DNA of 64,000 nt from Pseudomonas orientalis (GCF_022807995.1 NZ_CP094351.1:4247001-4311000); one strand, 5' to 3'. Counted from the first letter of the stretch, positions 43,261 to 52,363 are shown. Made by a program: numbers and translations. Notes: generated by a model from the letters alone, not told the origin.

Positions 43261-43618
43261 GGACTCGCATTCACTCTTGAGATGTACACACTCCTGTAAC
43301 CATCGGTGCCATTTATGTGTGCAATCTCTCTTGAAGCGCACCAAAACGTAACACTTCCTTTCTAAAATTTTTTGCCCTTCCAGATCCATCCCCATCCTCA
43401 AAAAAATAAATAGCTGTACGAACGGTCAATTTATATCGCTTTAAATTCAGCCAGTTATTCAACCAATAAATAAAAACGAAATTAGCTTCGATTTTCATAG
43501 ATCGAAAGCTGGCACGCATGTGGCTTAAGGGTATTTACGCTTTGTATACAATAAGTACAAAACCTACATACACTTTGCCATCTGCCGCGCTGCTGCGGAT
43601 GTGCTGGAGCCCGCCGGC
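43261..43618 (+). promoter_or_regulatory. AT-rich regulatory region with sigma-54-type promoter and operator
   Basis: The stretch 43310-43560 is distinctly AT-rich. TGGCACGCATGTGGCT (43510-43525) has GG and GC ten bases apart, matching a sigma-54 promoter with one change in the -12 box. A palindrome TTGTATACAA lies at 43542-43551, at or just after the predicted start, a GntR/FadR-type operator. The minus strand holds an open frame of 68 codons (43313-43519) without a match. Nothing else is seen. Confidence 0.6.
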
Positions 43619-45148
43619 ATGCGTACAAGCCTCTCGAATAACATCGCATTGGATCTGCCCTCCTCCGCCCTCAATCCCGAGGCAGCCAGCCCCGGTCCGC
43701 TGGTGCTCAGCCCGCGCCTGCACAACAAGGACCTGGCGCCGACCAAGGCCGAAGGTCGCCGCTGGGGGCGCTACAGCATCTTTGCGCTGTGGACCAATGA
43801 CGTGCATAACATCGCCAACTATTCATTCGCCATCGGCTTGTATGCATTGGGCCTGGGCGGCTGGCAGATCCTGCTGTCGTTGGGGATAGGCGCGGCACTG
43901 GTGTACTTCTTCATGAACCTGTCGGGCTACATGGGCCAGAAGACCGGCGTACCGTTCCCGGTCATCAGCCGTATCAGCTTTGGCATTCACGGCGCACAGA
44001 TTCCGGCGTTGATTCGTGCGGTGATTGCGATTGCCTGGTTCGGCATCCAGACCTACCTGGCCTCAGTGGTGTTTCGCGTGCTGCTGACGGCAATTCATCC
44101 AGGCTTTGCCGACTACGATCACAACTCGATGCTTGGCCTGTCATCGCTGGGCTGGGCGTGTTTCGTGACAATCTGGCTGGTGCAATTGGTGATCCTGGCC
44201 TACGGCATGGAAATGGTACGTCGTTATGAAGGATTCGCCGGCCCGGTGATTCTGCTCACTGTGGCCTCGCTGGCCGGCTGGATGTACTTCCAGGCAGGCG
44301 GCCACATTGCCTGGTCGATCCGCGAGCCGCTGAGCGGTGGCGAGATGTGGCGCAATATCTTTGCCGGAGGCGCGCTGTGGCTGGCGATCTACGGCACCCT
44401 GATCCTCAACTTCTGCGACTTCGCACGCTCTTCGCCCTGCCGCAGGACGATCCTGGTGGGTAACTTCTGGGGCCTGCCGGTGAATATTCTGGTGTTCGCC
44501 GCCATCACCGTGCTGCTGTGCGGCGGGCAGTTCCAGCTCAATGGACGGGTGATCGAAAGTCCGACCGAAATCATCGCCGCCATTCCCAACACCTTCTTTC
44601 TGGTGCTCGGCTGCCTGGCGTTCCTGATCGTCACGGTGGCGGTGAACATCATGGCCAACTTCGTCGCCCCGGCGTTTGTACTGAGCAACCTGGCGCCCAG
44701 GTACCTGAACTTCCGTCGCGCCGGGCTGATCAGCGCCACCTTGGCGGTGCTGATCCTGCCGTGGAACCTCTACAACAGTCCGCTGGTGATCGTGTATTTC
44801 CTGTCCGGCCTGGGCGCACTGCTGGGGCCGTTGTATGGGGTGATCATGGTCGACTACTGGCTGATCCGCAAAAGCCAGGTGGATGTACCGCAGCTGTACA
44901 GCGAAGACGCGCAAGGGGTTTATTACTACAGCCGGGGCGTGAACCTGCGCGCAGTGGCGGCGTTCGTGCCGGCAGCGGTGATCGCCATTCTCTTGGCGTT
45001 GTTGCCCGGGTTTGCCAGCGTCTCGCCATTCTCCTGGCTGTTTGGCGCCGGTATTGCAGGGCTGCTGTACCTGCTGATCGCCAAGCGCCAGCCGTTCTAC
45101 GCCGATGTCAGCGGCGAAAGCATTGCCGTCGATAACGTCAGTCATTAA
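43619..45148 (+). CDS. NCS1-family nucleobase/hydantoin:cation symporter
   Basis: A 509-residue membrane protein with about 12 helices. WTNDVHNIANYSFAIGLYALGLG and SGYMGQKTGVPFPVISRISFGIHGAQIPA are clear NCS1 signatures. Members import uracil, allantoin, hydantoins or related compounds. The partner downstream is an Asp/Glu/hydantoin-racemase-type enzyme, which points to hydantoin or allantoin use, but the substrate is not decided. GGAG lies ten bases before ATG 43619; a GTG at 43601 is possible. A sigma-54-type promoter upstream suggests nitrogen scavenging. Confidence 0.88.
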   Translation: MRTSLSNNIALDLPSSALNPEAASPGPLVLSPRLHNKDLAPTKAEGRRWGRYSIFALWTNDVHNIANYSFAIGLYALGLGGWQILLSLGIGAALVYFFMNLSGYMGQKTGVPFPVISRISFGIHGAQIPALIRAVIAIAWFGIQTYLASVVFRVLLTAIHPGFADYDHNSMLGLSSLGWACFVTIWLVQLVILAYGMEMVRRYEGFAGPVILLTVASLAGWMYFQAGGHIAWSIREPLSGGEMWRNIFAGGALWLAIYGTLILNFCDFARSSPCRRTILVGNFWGLPVNILVFAAITVLLCGGQFQLNGRVIESPTEIIAAIPNTFFLVLGCLAFLIVTVAVNIMANFVAPAFVLSNLAPRYLNFRRAGLISATLAVLILPWNLYNSPLVIVYFLSGLGALLGPLYGVIMVDYWLIRKSQVDVPQLYSEDAQGVYYYSRGVNLRAVAAFVPAAVIAILLALLPGFASVSPFSWLFGAGIAGLLYLLIAKRQPFYADVSGESIAVDNVSH

Positions 45149-45161
45149 ACAAGGACATTCC

Positions 45162-45890
45162 ATGCGCATCCTCGTGGTCAACGTCAACACCACCGAATCC
45201 ATCACCCAAACCATCGCTGAGCAGGCACGCAGCGTGGCCTCGCCGGGCACCGAAATTGTCGGGCTCACCCCCTACTTCGGCGCCGAGTCGGTGGAGGGCA
45301 ACTTTGAAAGCTACCTGGCCGCCATCGCGGTCATGGACCGCGTAATGGCCTACGACCAGCCATTTGATGCGGTGATCCAGGCCGGCTACGGCGAGCATGG
45401 CCGCGAAGGCCTGCAGGAATTGCTCAGCGTGCCGGTGGTGGATATCACCGAGGCCGCGGCCAGCACGGCGATGTTCCTGGGCCATGCCTACTCGGTGGTG
45501 ACCACCCTGGACCGCACCGTGCCACTGATCGAAGACCGGCTCAAACTCGCCGGCCTGTACCAGCGCTGCGCCTCGGTGCGGGCCAGCGGCATGGCGGTGC
45601 TGGAGCTGGAAGAAAACCCACTGGCCGCCATGGAAGCCATCGTGCGCCAGGCGGAACTGGCCATCCTTGAGGACAAGGCGGAAGTGATCTGCCTGGGCTG
45701 CGGCGGCATGGCCGGGCTGGACGAGCAGATTCGCCAGCGTACCGGGGTGCCGGTGGTGGATGGGGTGACGGCGGCGGTGACGATCGCCGAGTCGCTGGTG
45801 CGGTTGGGGTTGTCGACGTCCAAGGTCAGGACCTATGCGACACCAAGGCCGAAGAAAATCCTGGGCTGGCCCGGCAAGTTCGGCCACTGA
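45162..45890 (+). CDS. Asp/Glu/hydantoin racemase-family protein
   Basis: A 242-residue two-lobe protein beginning MRILVVNVNTTESIT. The second catalytic cysteine of the family is present in ICLGCGGM. The first is missing: the position reads AGYGEHGREGL, where hydantoin and allantoin racemases have ACF. A one-base-acid mechanism is thus unlikely to be a standard racemisation. It follows the NCS1 gene by 13 bases. Confidence 0.8.
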   Translation: MRILVVNVNTTESITQTIAEQARSVASPGTEIVGLTPYFGAESVEGNFESYLAAIAVMDRVMAYDQPFDAVIQAGYGEHGREGLQELLSVPVVDITEAAASTAMFLGHAYSVVTTLDRTVPLIEDRLKLAGLYQRCASVRASGMAVLELEENPLAAMEAIVRQAELAILEDKAEVICLGCGGMAGLDEQIRQRTGVPVVDGVTAAVTIAESLVRLGLSTSKVRTYATPRPKKILGWPGKFGH

Positions 45891-45897
45891 AGATCAA

Positions 45898-45926
45898 AAT
45901 GTGGGAGGGGCCTTGCCCCCCCCACA
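45898..45926. repeat. Truncated REP family I element
   Basis: ATGTGGGAGGGGCCTTGCCC, then CCCCCACAG: the two arms collapse into one short imperfect palindrome without the spacer. Confidence 0.7.
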
Positions 45927-45939
45927 GTTGGAACTCTGT

Positions 45940-46869
45940 TTACTTTGCGACCGCACTGAATCTGCGGCCCAATTGCTGCTCGGCAAACTGCTCAATCACA
46001 AAATCCACAAACGCCCGGGTCTTGCCCGGCAGCAGCTTGTGTTCGGCGTAGTAGATGGAGATATTGCCGTCATCCACATACCAATCCGGCAGCACCCGCA
46101 CCACCGCGCCACTGTCGAGGAACGGCACGGCCATCGGCAGGCTGACCAGCGCAATGCCCAGGCCTTGGGCGCTGGCGCAGCAGGCGGCCTCGGAATCACT
46201 CATGGTCATGACAGGCTTGAGCAGCAGCGGGCTGTGCTCGCGCTCGCGGTGGGTCAGTTGCCATGAGCGCACCCGGCCCGTCTGCGGCGAGCGGATCAGG
46301 ATGCCGTGGCAACGCGACAACTCCTCGGGCGCACTCACCACAGGGCGTTGCGCCAGATAAGCCGGCGACGCCACCAGCACCCGGTGCGCCGGCGTCAACT
46401 TGCGTGCAACCACGCCTTGGGGCAGTTCAAAGCCACCGCCAATGGCGGCGTCAAAGCCTTGGCCGATCAAGTCGACCTGGCGGTTATCGAAATGCCAGTC
46501 CGGGCTGATGTCCGGAAAGCGCCGCATGAACTCCCCCAGCAACGGCACAACATAGCGATTGCCAAACACCGTGCCCATGCTCACCTTCAGCGTGCCCACC
46601 GGCCGCCCTTCAGCGCTGGCCAGGTTGGCCACGGCGTTCTGAATCGTGGTGAGGCTCCCGCTCACTTCGCCCAGGAACAGCTTGCCGGCTTCGGTCAGGG
46701 TCAGGCGCCGGGTGCTGCGCTGGAACAGCCTGACACCCAGGCGCGCTTCCAGCTTGGCCACGCTTTTGCCAACCGCGGCCGGCGTCAGGCTGAGGTGCCG
46801 CGCAGCCTCGGCGAAGCTGCCGCCCTCGGCGCTGCGCACAAAGCATTCGATACTGCCAAAGCTCTCCAT
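45940..46869 (-). CDS. LysR-family regulator
   Basis: A 309-residue LysR protein. The winged helix (1-60) includes FAEAARHLSLTPAAVGKSVAKLEARLGVRLFQRSTR. The remainder is the effector domain. It diverges from the SDR gene across 106 bases and probably regulates it, as is common for LysR pairs. Ligand unknown. Confidence 0.92.
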   Translation of the reverse strand: MESFGSIECFVRSAEGGSFAEAARHLSLTPAAVGKSVAKLEARLGVRLFQRSTRRLTLTEAGKLFLGEVSGSLTTIQNAVANLASAEGRPVGTLKVSMGTVFGNRYVVPLLGEFMRRFPDISPDWHFDNRQVDLIGQGFDAAIGGGFELPQGVVARKLTPAHRVLVASPAYLAQRPVVSAPEELSRCHGILIRSPQTGRVRSWQLTHREREHSPLLLKPVMTMSDSEAACCASAQGLGIALVSLPMAVPFLDSGAVVRVLPDWYVDDGNISIYYAEHKLLPGKTRAFVDFVIEQFAEQQLGRRFSAVAK

Positions 46870-46975
46870 GACCTGCCACTCTAAACTTTTGGTTTACACA
46901 GACTATAGCAATCACGCTCTACCGGACTGATCGTGCGAGGTCGATACTCGGCTCATCTACTACTTGGAGATGGAC

Positions 46976-47722
46976 ATGACCACAGCAAATCTCACCGGTA
47001 AAGTCGCCTTGGTTCAAGGCGGTTCCCGCGGCATCGGCGCCGCCATCGTCAGGCGCCTGACCGCGCAGGGCGCTGCCGTTGCCTTTACCTACGTCAGCTC
47101 GGCCGCCAAGGCTGAAGCCTTGCAGGACAGCGTGACAAGCGCGGGCGGCAAAGCCCTGGCGATTCAAGCCGACAGCGCCGATGCCACAGCGATTCGCACA
47201 GCGGTCAACGCCACCGTCGAAGCGTTTGGGCGTCTGGACATTCTGGTGAACAACGCCGGCGTGCTGGCTATCGCCCCGCTGGAAGACTTCACGCTGGAAG
47301 ACTTCGACCAGACCCTGGCGATCAACGTGCGCAGCGTGTTTATCGCCACCCAGGAAGCCGCCAAACATATGGGCGAAGGTGGCCGCGTAATCAATATCGG
47401 CAGCACCAACGCCGAGCGCATGCCGTTTGGCGGTGGCGGCCCGTATGCGATGAGCAAGGCGGCGCTGGTAGGTTTGACCAAGGGTTTGGCGCGAGACCTG
47501 GGGCCACGGGGTATCACCATCAACAACGTGCAGCCGGGGCCGGTGGACACGGATATGAACCCGGCGAACAGTGAGTTTGCCGAGAGCCTGATCGGGCTGA
47601 TGGCGGTGGGCCGGTATGGCCATGTGGAGGAGATTGCCAGCTTTGTGGCCTATCTTGCAGGGCCGGAAGCGGGCTACATCACGGGTGCCAGCCTGACCAT
47701 CGATGGGGGGTTCAGCGCCTGA
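46976..47722 (+). CDS. Short-chain dehydrogenase/reductase
   Basis: A 248-residue classical SDR with GGSRGIGAAI for cofactor binding, NNAGV, and catalytic Ser (INIGSTNA) plus Tyr-x3-Lys in GPYAMSKAALVGLTKGLARDLG. Annotated in similar genomes as a 3-oxoacyl-ACP reductase-like enzyme; the substrate is unknown. GGAG lies seven bases before ATG 46976; an ATG at 46970 is in frame. Confidence 0.9.
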   Translation: MTTANLTGKVALVQGGSRGIGAAIVRRLTAQGAAVAFTYVSSAAKAEALQDSVTSAGGKALAIQADSADATAIRTAVNATVEAFGRLDILVNNAGVLAIAPLEDFTLEDFDQTLAINVRSVFIATQEAAKHMGEGGRVINIGSTNAERMPFGGGGPYAMSKAALVGLTKGLARDLGPRGITINNVQPGPVDTDMNPANSEFAESLIGLMAVGRYGHVEEIASFVAYLAGPEAGYITGASLTIDGGFSA

Positions 47723-47749
47723 GAGTTTTACAACACTGCATAACCAATA

Positions 47750-47916
47750 TGGGAGGCTTGCTCTAATGCCGTCTGTAGGAGCGAGCTTGCTCGCGAAAAA
47801 CTCACAGGCACCGCGCTCATTCAGAAAGCACGCGTTATCGTTAACGTTTTTCGCGAGCAAGCTCGCTCCTACAGAGGGCGGTGTACGCTTACTGACTGGC
47901 AAGCCCCCTCCCACAT
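47750..47916. repeat. Composite repeat B: family II palindrome within family I ends
   Basis: The 100-base palindromic unit is 47774-47873, with the interior CTCACAGGCACCGCGCTCAT, then TCAGAAAGCACGCG. On the left is GGGAGGCTTGCTCTAATGCC; on the right CTGACTGGCAAGCCCCCTCC. It is oriented as copy A. Confidence 0.92.
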
Positions 47917-47932
47917 TTTGCCCTGTGTTGAA

Positions 47933-48619
47933 TCAGGCCATGGGTGGCAAGCCATAGGCCGCCAGATCAAACTCCGCCAGCCTGCGGATAATCTGGTCGG
48001 CATGCTGATACTTGCTGTCAGCCATCGCTTCATCGGGCACGGCGATGGCGGTCATGTGCGCCGCTTTCGCCGCCGTCACGCCGAACGGCGAGTCCTCGAA
48101 CACCAGGCAATCCTCGGGCGCCACGCCCAGGCGACGCGCTGCGGTGAGGAAGATATCCGGCGCGGGCTTGGCGGCACCGACTTCCGGGTCGTCGGCAGTC
48201 ACAATGGTGTCGAACAGGCCAAACCACTCGCGGTGCAAAGTGGTCTTGTGGCCGAACGAGTTTCGCGACGAACTGGTGCCCACGGCAATCGGAATGTGAT
48301 GCGCCTTCAAATGCCGCACCAACGCCTCGGCGCCAGGCATGCCCAGGGCCTTGGGGAAACGCTCGCTCATCAGCGGCTCGCGAATCTCGAGAAACTCGGC
48401 CGGTGTGATCGGCAAGTCCAGCGCCTTGACGACATAATCGGCCAGGTCCTGTGCACCGCGCCCGATGATGTGCTGCTTGATGCTCCAGTCATAGGTGCGG
48501 CCATAGCGTTCGGCAATGATTTGCGTGACTTCGGTATAGATGCCTTCGGTATCCAGCAACAACCCGTCCATATCGAAAATCACGGCCTTGATCGGGACAG
48601 CGGTACGCGGTGCATTCAT
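47933..48619 (-). CDS. HAD-family phosphatase (IA, pseudouridine-phosphatase-like)
   Basis: A 228-residue HAD hydrolase with FDMDGLLLDTE (motif I), VGTSSSRNSF (motif II), KPAPDIFLTAARRLG (motif III) and FEDSPFGVTAA (motif IV). Such proteins act on sugar or nucleotide phosphates; the beta-phosphoglucomutase-like cap cannot be assigned a substrate here. ATG 48619 is chosen over GTG 48622. Confidence 0.86.
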   Translation of the reverse strand: MNAPRTAVPIKAVIFDMDGLLLDTEGIYTEVTQIIAERYGRTYDWSIKQHIIGRGAQDLADYVVKALDLPITPAEFLEIREPLMSERFPKALGMPGAEALVRHLKAHHIPIAVGTSSSRNSFGHKTTLHREWFGLFDTIVTADDPEVGAAKPAPDIFLTAARRLGVAPEDCLVFEDSPFGVTAAKAAHMTAIAVPDEAMADSKYQHADQIIRRLAEFDLAAYGLPPMA

Positions 48620-48726
48620 CACAACAGAACCTTGGGGGAAGGACTAAATGGTTTCAGCACAATAACGGCCGCACTCGCTTGCGGGCAACCCTTTACACTG
48701 CCTGCTTTCCCTTAGAAGTACCTGCG

Positions 48727-49092
48727 ATGCTCTTTCGTCTAGCCGCCGACAGCCTGGTGCTGTTCCATTTATGCTTCATCCTGTTCGTGTTGTTCGGTGG
48801 CCTGCTGGCGCTCAAATGGCGACCGCTGATCTGGCTGCACCTGCCCGCAGCCGCCTGGGGCGTTGCCGTCGAGGTGTTTCACCTGCCCTGCCCGCTCACT
48901 CGCTGGGAAAACCTGTTGCGCCACATGGCTGGGCAGAAGGGTTATGGCGCAGGCTTCATCGAACATTACATCATCGCGCTGATCTACCCGGCCGGGCTCA
49001 CGCCGCAGATCCAGCTGGGCCTGGGCGCGCTGGTGCTGTTGATCAACATTGCGGTGTATGGGCACCTGATCCGACGTTATCGACAGGCTTGA
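48727..49092 (+). CDS. DUF2784 small membrane protein
   Basis: A 121-residue inner-membrane protein with about three to four helices. LPCPLTRWEN and GFIEHYI are typical DUF2784 segments. Function unknown. Start 48727 follows a weak ribosome site; the longer frame to 48610 covers the HAD gene on the other strand. Confidence 0.8.
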   Translation: MLFRLAADSLVLFHLCFILFVLFGGLLALKWRPLIWLHLPAAAWGVAVEVFHLPCPLTRWENLLRHMAGQKGYGAGFIEHYIIALIYPAGLTPQIQLGLGALVLLINIAVYGHLIRRYRQA

Positions 49093-49145
49093 GACAGCCG
49101 CCCTGGTGAAGAATCAGGCTCCCCTGCCTCTTCATAGACGCCGCC

Positions 49146-49724
49146 ATGTCCGAAGCCTTCGAAGTCCCGAGCCCCCACGAAAAACACCTCGAACACACCA
49201 CCGAACAGGCCCACGGCCGAGGCGACACCTTCGCCAGCCGTATCGCGGTGATGACCGCCATCATGGCCACCGTCGGCGCCATGCTCAGCTACCAGGCCGG
49301 CTCCAGCGAAAGCGAGGCGGCGATGGACAAGAACAACGCCGCGATCATCAAGACCGAAGCCGCCAACCAGTGGAATTACTACCAGGCCAAATCCAGCCGC
49401 CAGAACCTGGCGGAACTGGCCACGCATATTCCCGGCGTGGATGCCGCCCACTACAACGACGAAATCCAGCGCTATAAAAGCCAGAAAGAAGACGTGCGCA
49501 AACAAGCCGAAAAGCTTGAAGCCACCTCCCTGGAATGGGACCGCAAATCCGAAGAAGCGCTGCACCAGCACCATCGCTGGGCCCAGGCGATGACGGCGAT
49601 TCAGATCGCGATCTCACTGGCGGCAATTACCTTGCTCACGCGCAAGGAATGGCTCAAGCGCATGGCGTACGCGGCCGGCGGCGTGGCCGTGGTACTCGGC
49701 AGCCTGGCGTGGCTGCATCTCTGA
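49146..49724 (+). CDS. DUF4337-domain membrane protein
   Basis: A 192-residue protein with a helix near residues 30-50, a coiled-coil-like middle (SKAEE-rich, EDVRKQAEKLEATSLEWDRKSEEAL) and two C-terminal helices. This is the DUF4337 layout. Function unknown. A composite repeat follows directly. Confidence 0.82.
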   Translation: MSEAFEVPSPHEKHLEHTTEQAHGRGDTFASRIAVMTAIMATVGAMLSYQAGSSESEAAMDKNNAAIIKTEAANQWNYYQAKSSRQNLAELATHIPGVDAAHYNDEIQRYKSQKEDVRKQAEKLEATSLEWDRKSEEALHQHHRWAQAMTAIQIAISLAAITLLTRKEWLKRMAYAAGGVAVVLGSLAWLHL

Positions 49725-49725
49725 C

Positions 49726-49898
49726 GGTGGGAGGGGGCTTGGCCTAATACAGTCTGCAGGAGCGAGCTTGCTCGCGAAAAACGTCAACGATAACGCGTGC
49801 TTTCTGAATGAACGCGGTGCCTGTGAGTTTTTCGCGAGCAAGCTCGCGCCTACAAAAAGCCTTAACTGACTGGCATTAGGGCTTGCCCCGATGGCGGC
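49726..49898. repeat. Composite repeat C: family II palindrome within family I ends
   Basis: The 100-base unit is 49755-49854, in the opposite orientation to copies A and B. Left end GGTGGGAGGGGGCTTGGCCT; right end GACTGGCATTAGGGCTTGCC. The left arm differs from the canonical one by a single base (CTGCAGGAGCG). Confidence 0.93.
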
Positions 49899-50006
49899 CT
49901 GACTGCCGTCACAAACCTTGGCTGGCTGATTTCAATCCGCCACCTGAGCGATTAAAGTGTCGCGCCTCGAGAATTGAATCTCGAGATTCAGCCCATGGAG
50001 TTACGC

Positions 50007-50342
50007 GTGAAGTACGTCAGTAAAGTAGCAACAGCCGCCGTTCTTGGTCTCACCCTGGCAGGTTGCACCGGCACCGCCATGAAAACCCAGCAATACGACG
50101 CCAGCCAATACACCGTGCTCGGCCACAGCGAAGCCAGCGCCACCGGCATCATGCTGCTGGGCGTTATCCCGATCGGCCAGAACAGTCGCTTCGTCCGCGC
50201 TCAGGATGCAGCCATCAAGGCCAAAGGCGGCGACGCGATGATCAACACCCAAATCCAGGAAAAATGGTTCTGGGCCTGGGTCCTCAATGGCTACACCACC
50301 AAGATCTCCGGTGATGTGATCAAGTTGAAAACTGCGCAATAA
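50007..50342 (+). CDS. Small lipoprotein, GTG start likely
   Basis: A 111-residue protein with a lipoprotein signal and lipobox (AAVLGLTLAGC), then GHSEASATGIMLLGVIPIGQNSRFVRAQDAAI. It should be anchored in the outer or inner membrane. GGAG (49997-50000) lies six bases before GTG 50007 and gives a textbook signal peptide MKYVSKVATAAVLG; the in-frame ATG at 49995 overlaps that site. Function unknown. Confidence 0.72.
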   Translation: MKYVSKVATAAVLGLTLAGCTGTAMKTQQYDASQYTVLGHSEASATGIMLLGVIPIGQNSRFVRAQDAAIKAKGGDAMINTQIQEKWFWAWVLNGYTTKISGDVIKLKTAQ

Positions 50343-50797
50343 GTATCCGGCTGCCAGAGCGCAAAGCCTGGCAAGCGACGTATCATGGGCCTGACTCCAG
50401 AGGATGGCCCATGAACCTCGGTATCCGTTACGCCCGTCTCGCTGACGCTCAATTCTGAATCATTTCTGACCGCTGTGCGGGTTTGGGCAACGTCCTACAC
50501 GCCTTGCAGAAATGCGGGGCTCCCGTTTGAAAATCACCATGCCTATAGTCACCCAGTCACTCATAGGGTGACCGGGTTTGGCGACTCGACTATTAAGACG
50601 GCAAAAGCCTCCCGGCTGATTTGCGGGATGCCCCTGCACGCAATAAGCTGCTCAATGGTAGCTGTGCGTGGGAGACCTTCGGGTCTGCCGGTCTTTGTCC
50701 GTTCTTAATGCCGGTTCGCCAACCTGCGTACAGTTGCCACCTTTTGTTTGGCGACAAAAAGGTGGCTCATACCCCTCAAAGCGAACGGACATAACGC
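50343..50797 (+). promoter_or_regulatory. Long untranslated leader with strong hairpins
   Basis: No gene is supported in this 455-base stretch. It contains a UUCG-capped hairpin AGACC-TTCG-GGTCT (50673-50686). It also contains a 10-bp stem GCCACCTTTT with AAAAGGTGGC around a loop holding GTTTGGCGACA (about 50736-50767), 31 bases before the next ORF. Leaders of this kind precede small DUF proteins in Pseudomonas as I recall. Confidence 0.5.
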
Positions 50798-51067
50798 ATG
50801 AACCAATACATAGCCCTCACCAACAACGACAGCGCCACCCCTGCCCTTTTTGTCGACACCACCGCGCCGCTGGAAATACTTCTCGACGCGGCAACCTATC
50901 GACTCCGCGCCGTTACCCAAGTCCTTGAGAACCTCGCACTACGCAGTGACATCAGCAGTGATGCTGTCGTACTCAGCGATTTCGCGTTGCTCTGCTCAAT
51001 ACCACTACGCGACGGATGCGATTTGCTGGACGTCATTGGGCGGCGGATTGACATGCCTTGCGCCTGA
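50798..51067 (+). CDS. Small Pseudomonas protein (DUF6124/DUF3077-like)
   Basis: An 89-residue soluble protein, MNQYIALTNNDSATPALFVD at the start, with APLEILLDAATYRLRAVTQVLENLA, reminiscent of the short acidic proteins common in P. fluorescens. No catalytic motif. A terminator follows at 51103. Function unknown; family assignment tentative. Confidence 0.65.
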   Translation: MNQYIALTNNDSATPALFVDTTAPLEILLDAATYRLRAVTQVLENLALRSDISSDAVVLSDFALLCSIPLRDGCDLLDVIGRRIDMPCA

Positions 51068-51102
51068 CCTAGATCGCCACATTTTCAAACCGCAGAAATA
51101 AC

Positions 51103-51139
51103 AAAACCCCTGATTTTTCGCAAAATCAGGGGTTTGTTT
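51103..51139 (+). terminator. Terminator after the small protein gene
   Basis: AAACCCCTGATTTT, loop TCGC, AAAATCAGGGGTTT, then GTTTA. A 14-bp perfect stem. Confidence 0.9.
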
Positions 51140-51196
51140 ACTTTTCAGTTCAAGGTGCAGAAAATCAAGACTCGCCCATCGGCCAAACCTATAAAA

Positions 51197-51574
51197 ATGA
51201 AAGCCTTATACATCTCCACGCTTATCGTTTTATCGCTGCCTTACACGACGCTATCTCTCGCAGACAACACCAATGGCAAAACCCTTTATTTGCAAAAGTG
51301 CGCCATGTGCCACGGAGCAGATATCAAAGGCACGGGGCCGCTGGCGACTAAAAGCACCCCGCCTACGCCTGATCTCACAACGCCCACATTCAAGAAGCGG
51401 CTGCATGATTACCCGGGCGTTATCGTGTCGTCGATCATACTTCGTCCAAATGGAGACTTGATTCCGAAAACCTTGCGGGAGAATGGCGTGAAGCTGCCGC
51501 CGCACGCCTGGAGCGTTAAGGACTTTCGCGATTTGAATGAATATATGGGTGGTGTCATCTCACAAAGCCGATGA
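51197..51574 (+). CDS. Class I c-type cytochrome, exported
   Basis: A 125-residue protein with a signal peptide (MKALYISTLIVLSLPYTTLSLAD) and one haem site, CAMCH. GTGPLATKSTPPTPDLT is typical of small cytochrome c proteins. Less GC-rich than its neighbours. The gene ends 39 bases from the converging reductase gene. Partner unknown. Confidence 0.82.
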   Translation: MKALYISTLIVLSLPYTTLSLADNTNGKTLYLQKCAMCHGADIKGTGPLATKSTPPTPDLTTPTFKKRLHDYPGVIVSSIILRPNGDLIPKTLRENGVKLPPHAWSVKDFRDLNEYMGGVISQSR

Positions 51575-51613
51575 TTTGAAGGTGAGCACCACCCATCAAA
51601 CGAGTATCTGAAT

Positions 51614-52363
51614 CTACTTCGAAATCGGACTCAGCAATCGATTCATGGCAACAATCTCGTCATGGCTGGGATTATCTCCAAGCTTCGCGAAATTCTCCGG
51701 CATACGGTCTCGAATTTTCGCCGCCGCACCTTTGACTGCGGCATCAAGCGCGCGACGCATATCACTGGCCGCGTAGTCGCAGCAATAGGCCGGCGTGGAG
51801 GGTTGCTGCCGCCAGGACTGCTCAAGCGAGCCGGAATAAACGGGATCAAAACCCACCTCACTGACTAATTCCATCACCGTTTCCAGGGCACGTTCATCAT
51901 CCCCGGCAACGGCAGCCGCCAGTCTCACAGGACTGCCTTCCGGTTGACCCAATTCAGCCAGCGTATAGGCCAACAAATTGTTGAACGCCTTGATCACCGG
52001 CCTGCCAATCTGCCTGGATACCCAAACGCTTTCGGTCATCCCGTCATCAATGGCTGGGATGTTGGCGTCACGCAGCCCGGGATAATAATTGCCGGTATCG
52101 ATAACCGGCACGTCCGCCGGGACTGACGCGAACAAATCATCGGGCAGCTCAGCCACGGCAGGCAGAGGGATAGACAGCACGATCACCTGCGCACCCCGCA
52201 CCGCGCCAAACACATCAGACGGTGTCGCGCCTATCTCACTGGCGAATGCCCGAGCACCTTCAATGCCCTTGGAGTTAGCGACCACGACGTCGTGACCCGC
52301 TGCTGTCAGTTTCCGAGCAAGCGTGCCGCCGATATTCCCTGTTCCAATAATTCCGATTTTCAT
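51614..52363 (-). CDS. NADPH-dependent F420-reductase-like oxidoreductase
   Basis: A 249-residue Rossmann protein with MKIGIIGTGNIGGTLARKL and ANSKG for NADP. It belongs to the NADP oxidoreductase, coenzyme F420-dependent family, but Pseudomonas lacks F420, so the electron acceptor is some other compound. Divergent from the HxlR gene. ATG 52363 is preferred over 52372. Confidence 0.86.
   Translation of the reverse strand: MKIGIIGTGNIGGTLARKLTAAGHDVVVANSKGIEGARAFASEIGATPSDVFGAVRGAQVIVLSIPLPAVAELPDDLFASVPADVPVIDTGNYYPGLRDANIPAIDDGMTESVWVSRQIGRPVIKAFNNLLAYTLAELGQPEGSPVRLAAAVAGDDERALETVMELVSEVGFDPVYSGSLEQSWRQQPSTPAYCCDYAASDMRRALDAAVKGAAAKIRDRMPENFAKLGDNPSHDEIVAMNRLLSPISK

Noticed and set aside
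43313..43519. 68-codon minus-strand frame in the AT-rich region, resembling an integrase start
   Set aside because: No ribosome site, no catalytic motif and no mobile-element ends; it overlaps a promoter region.
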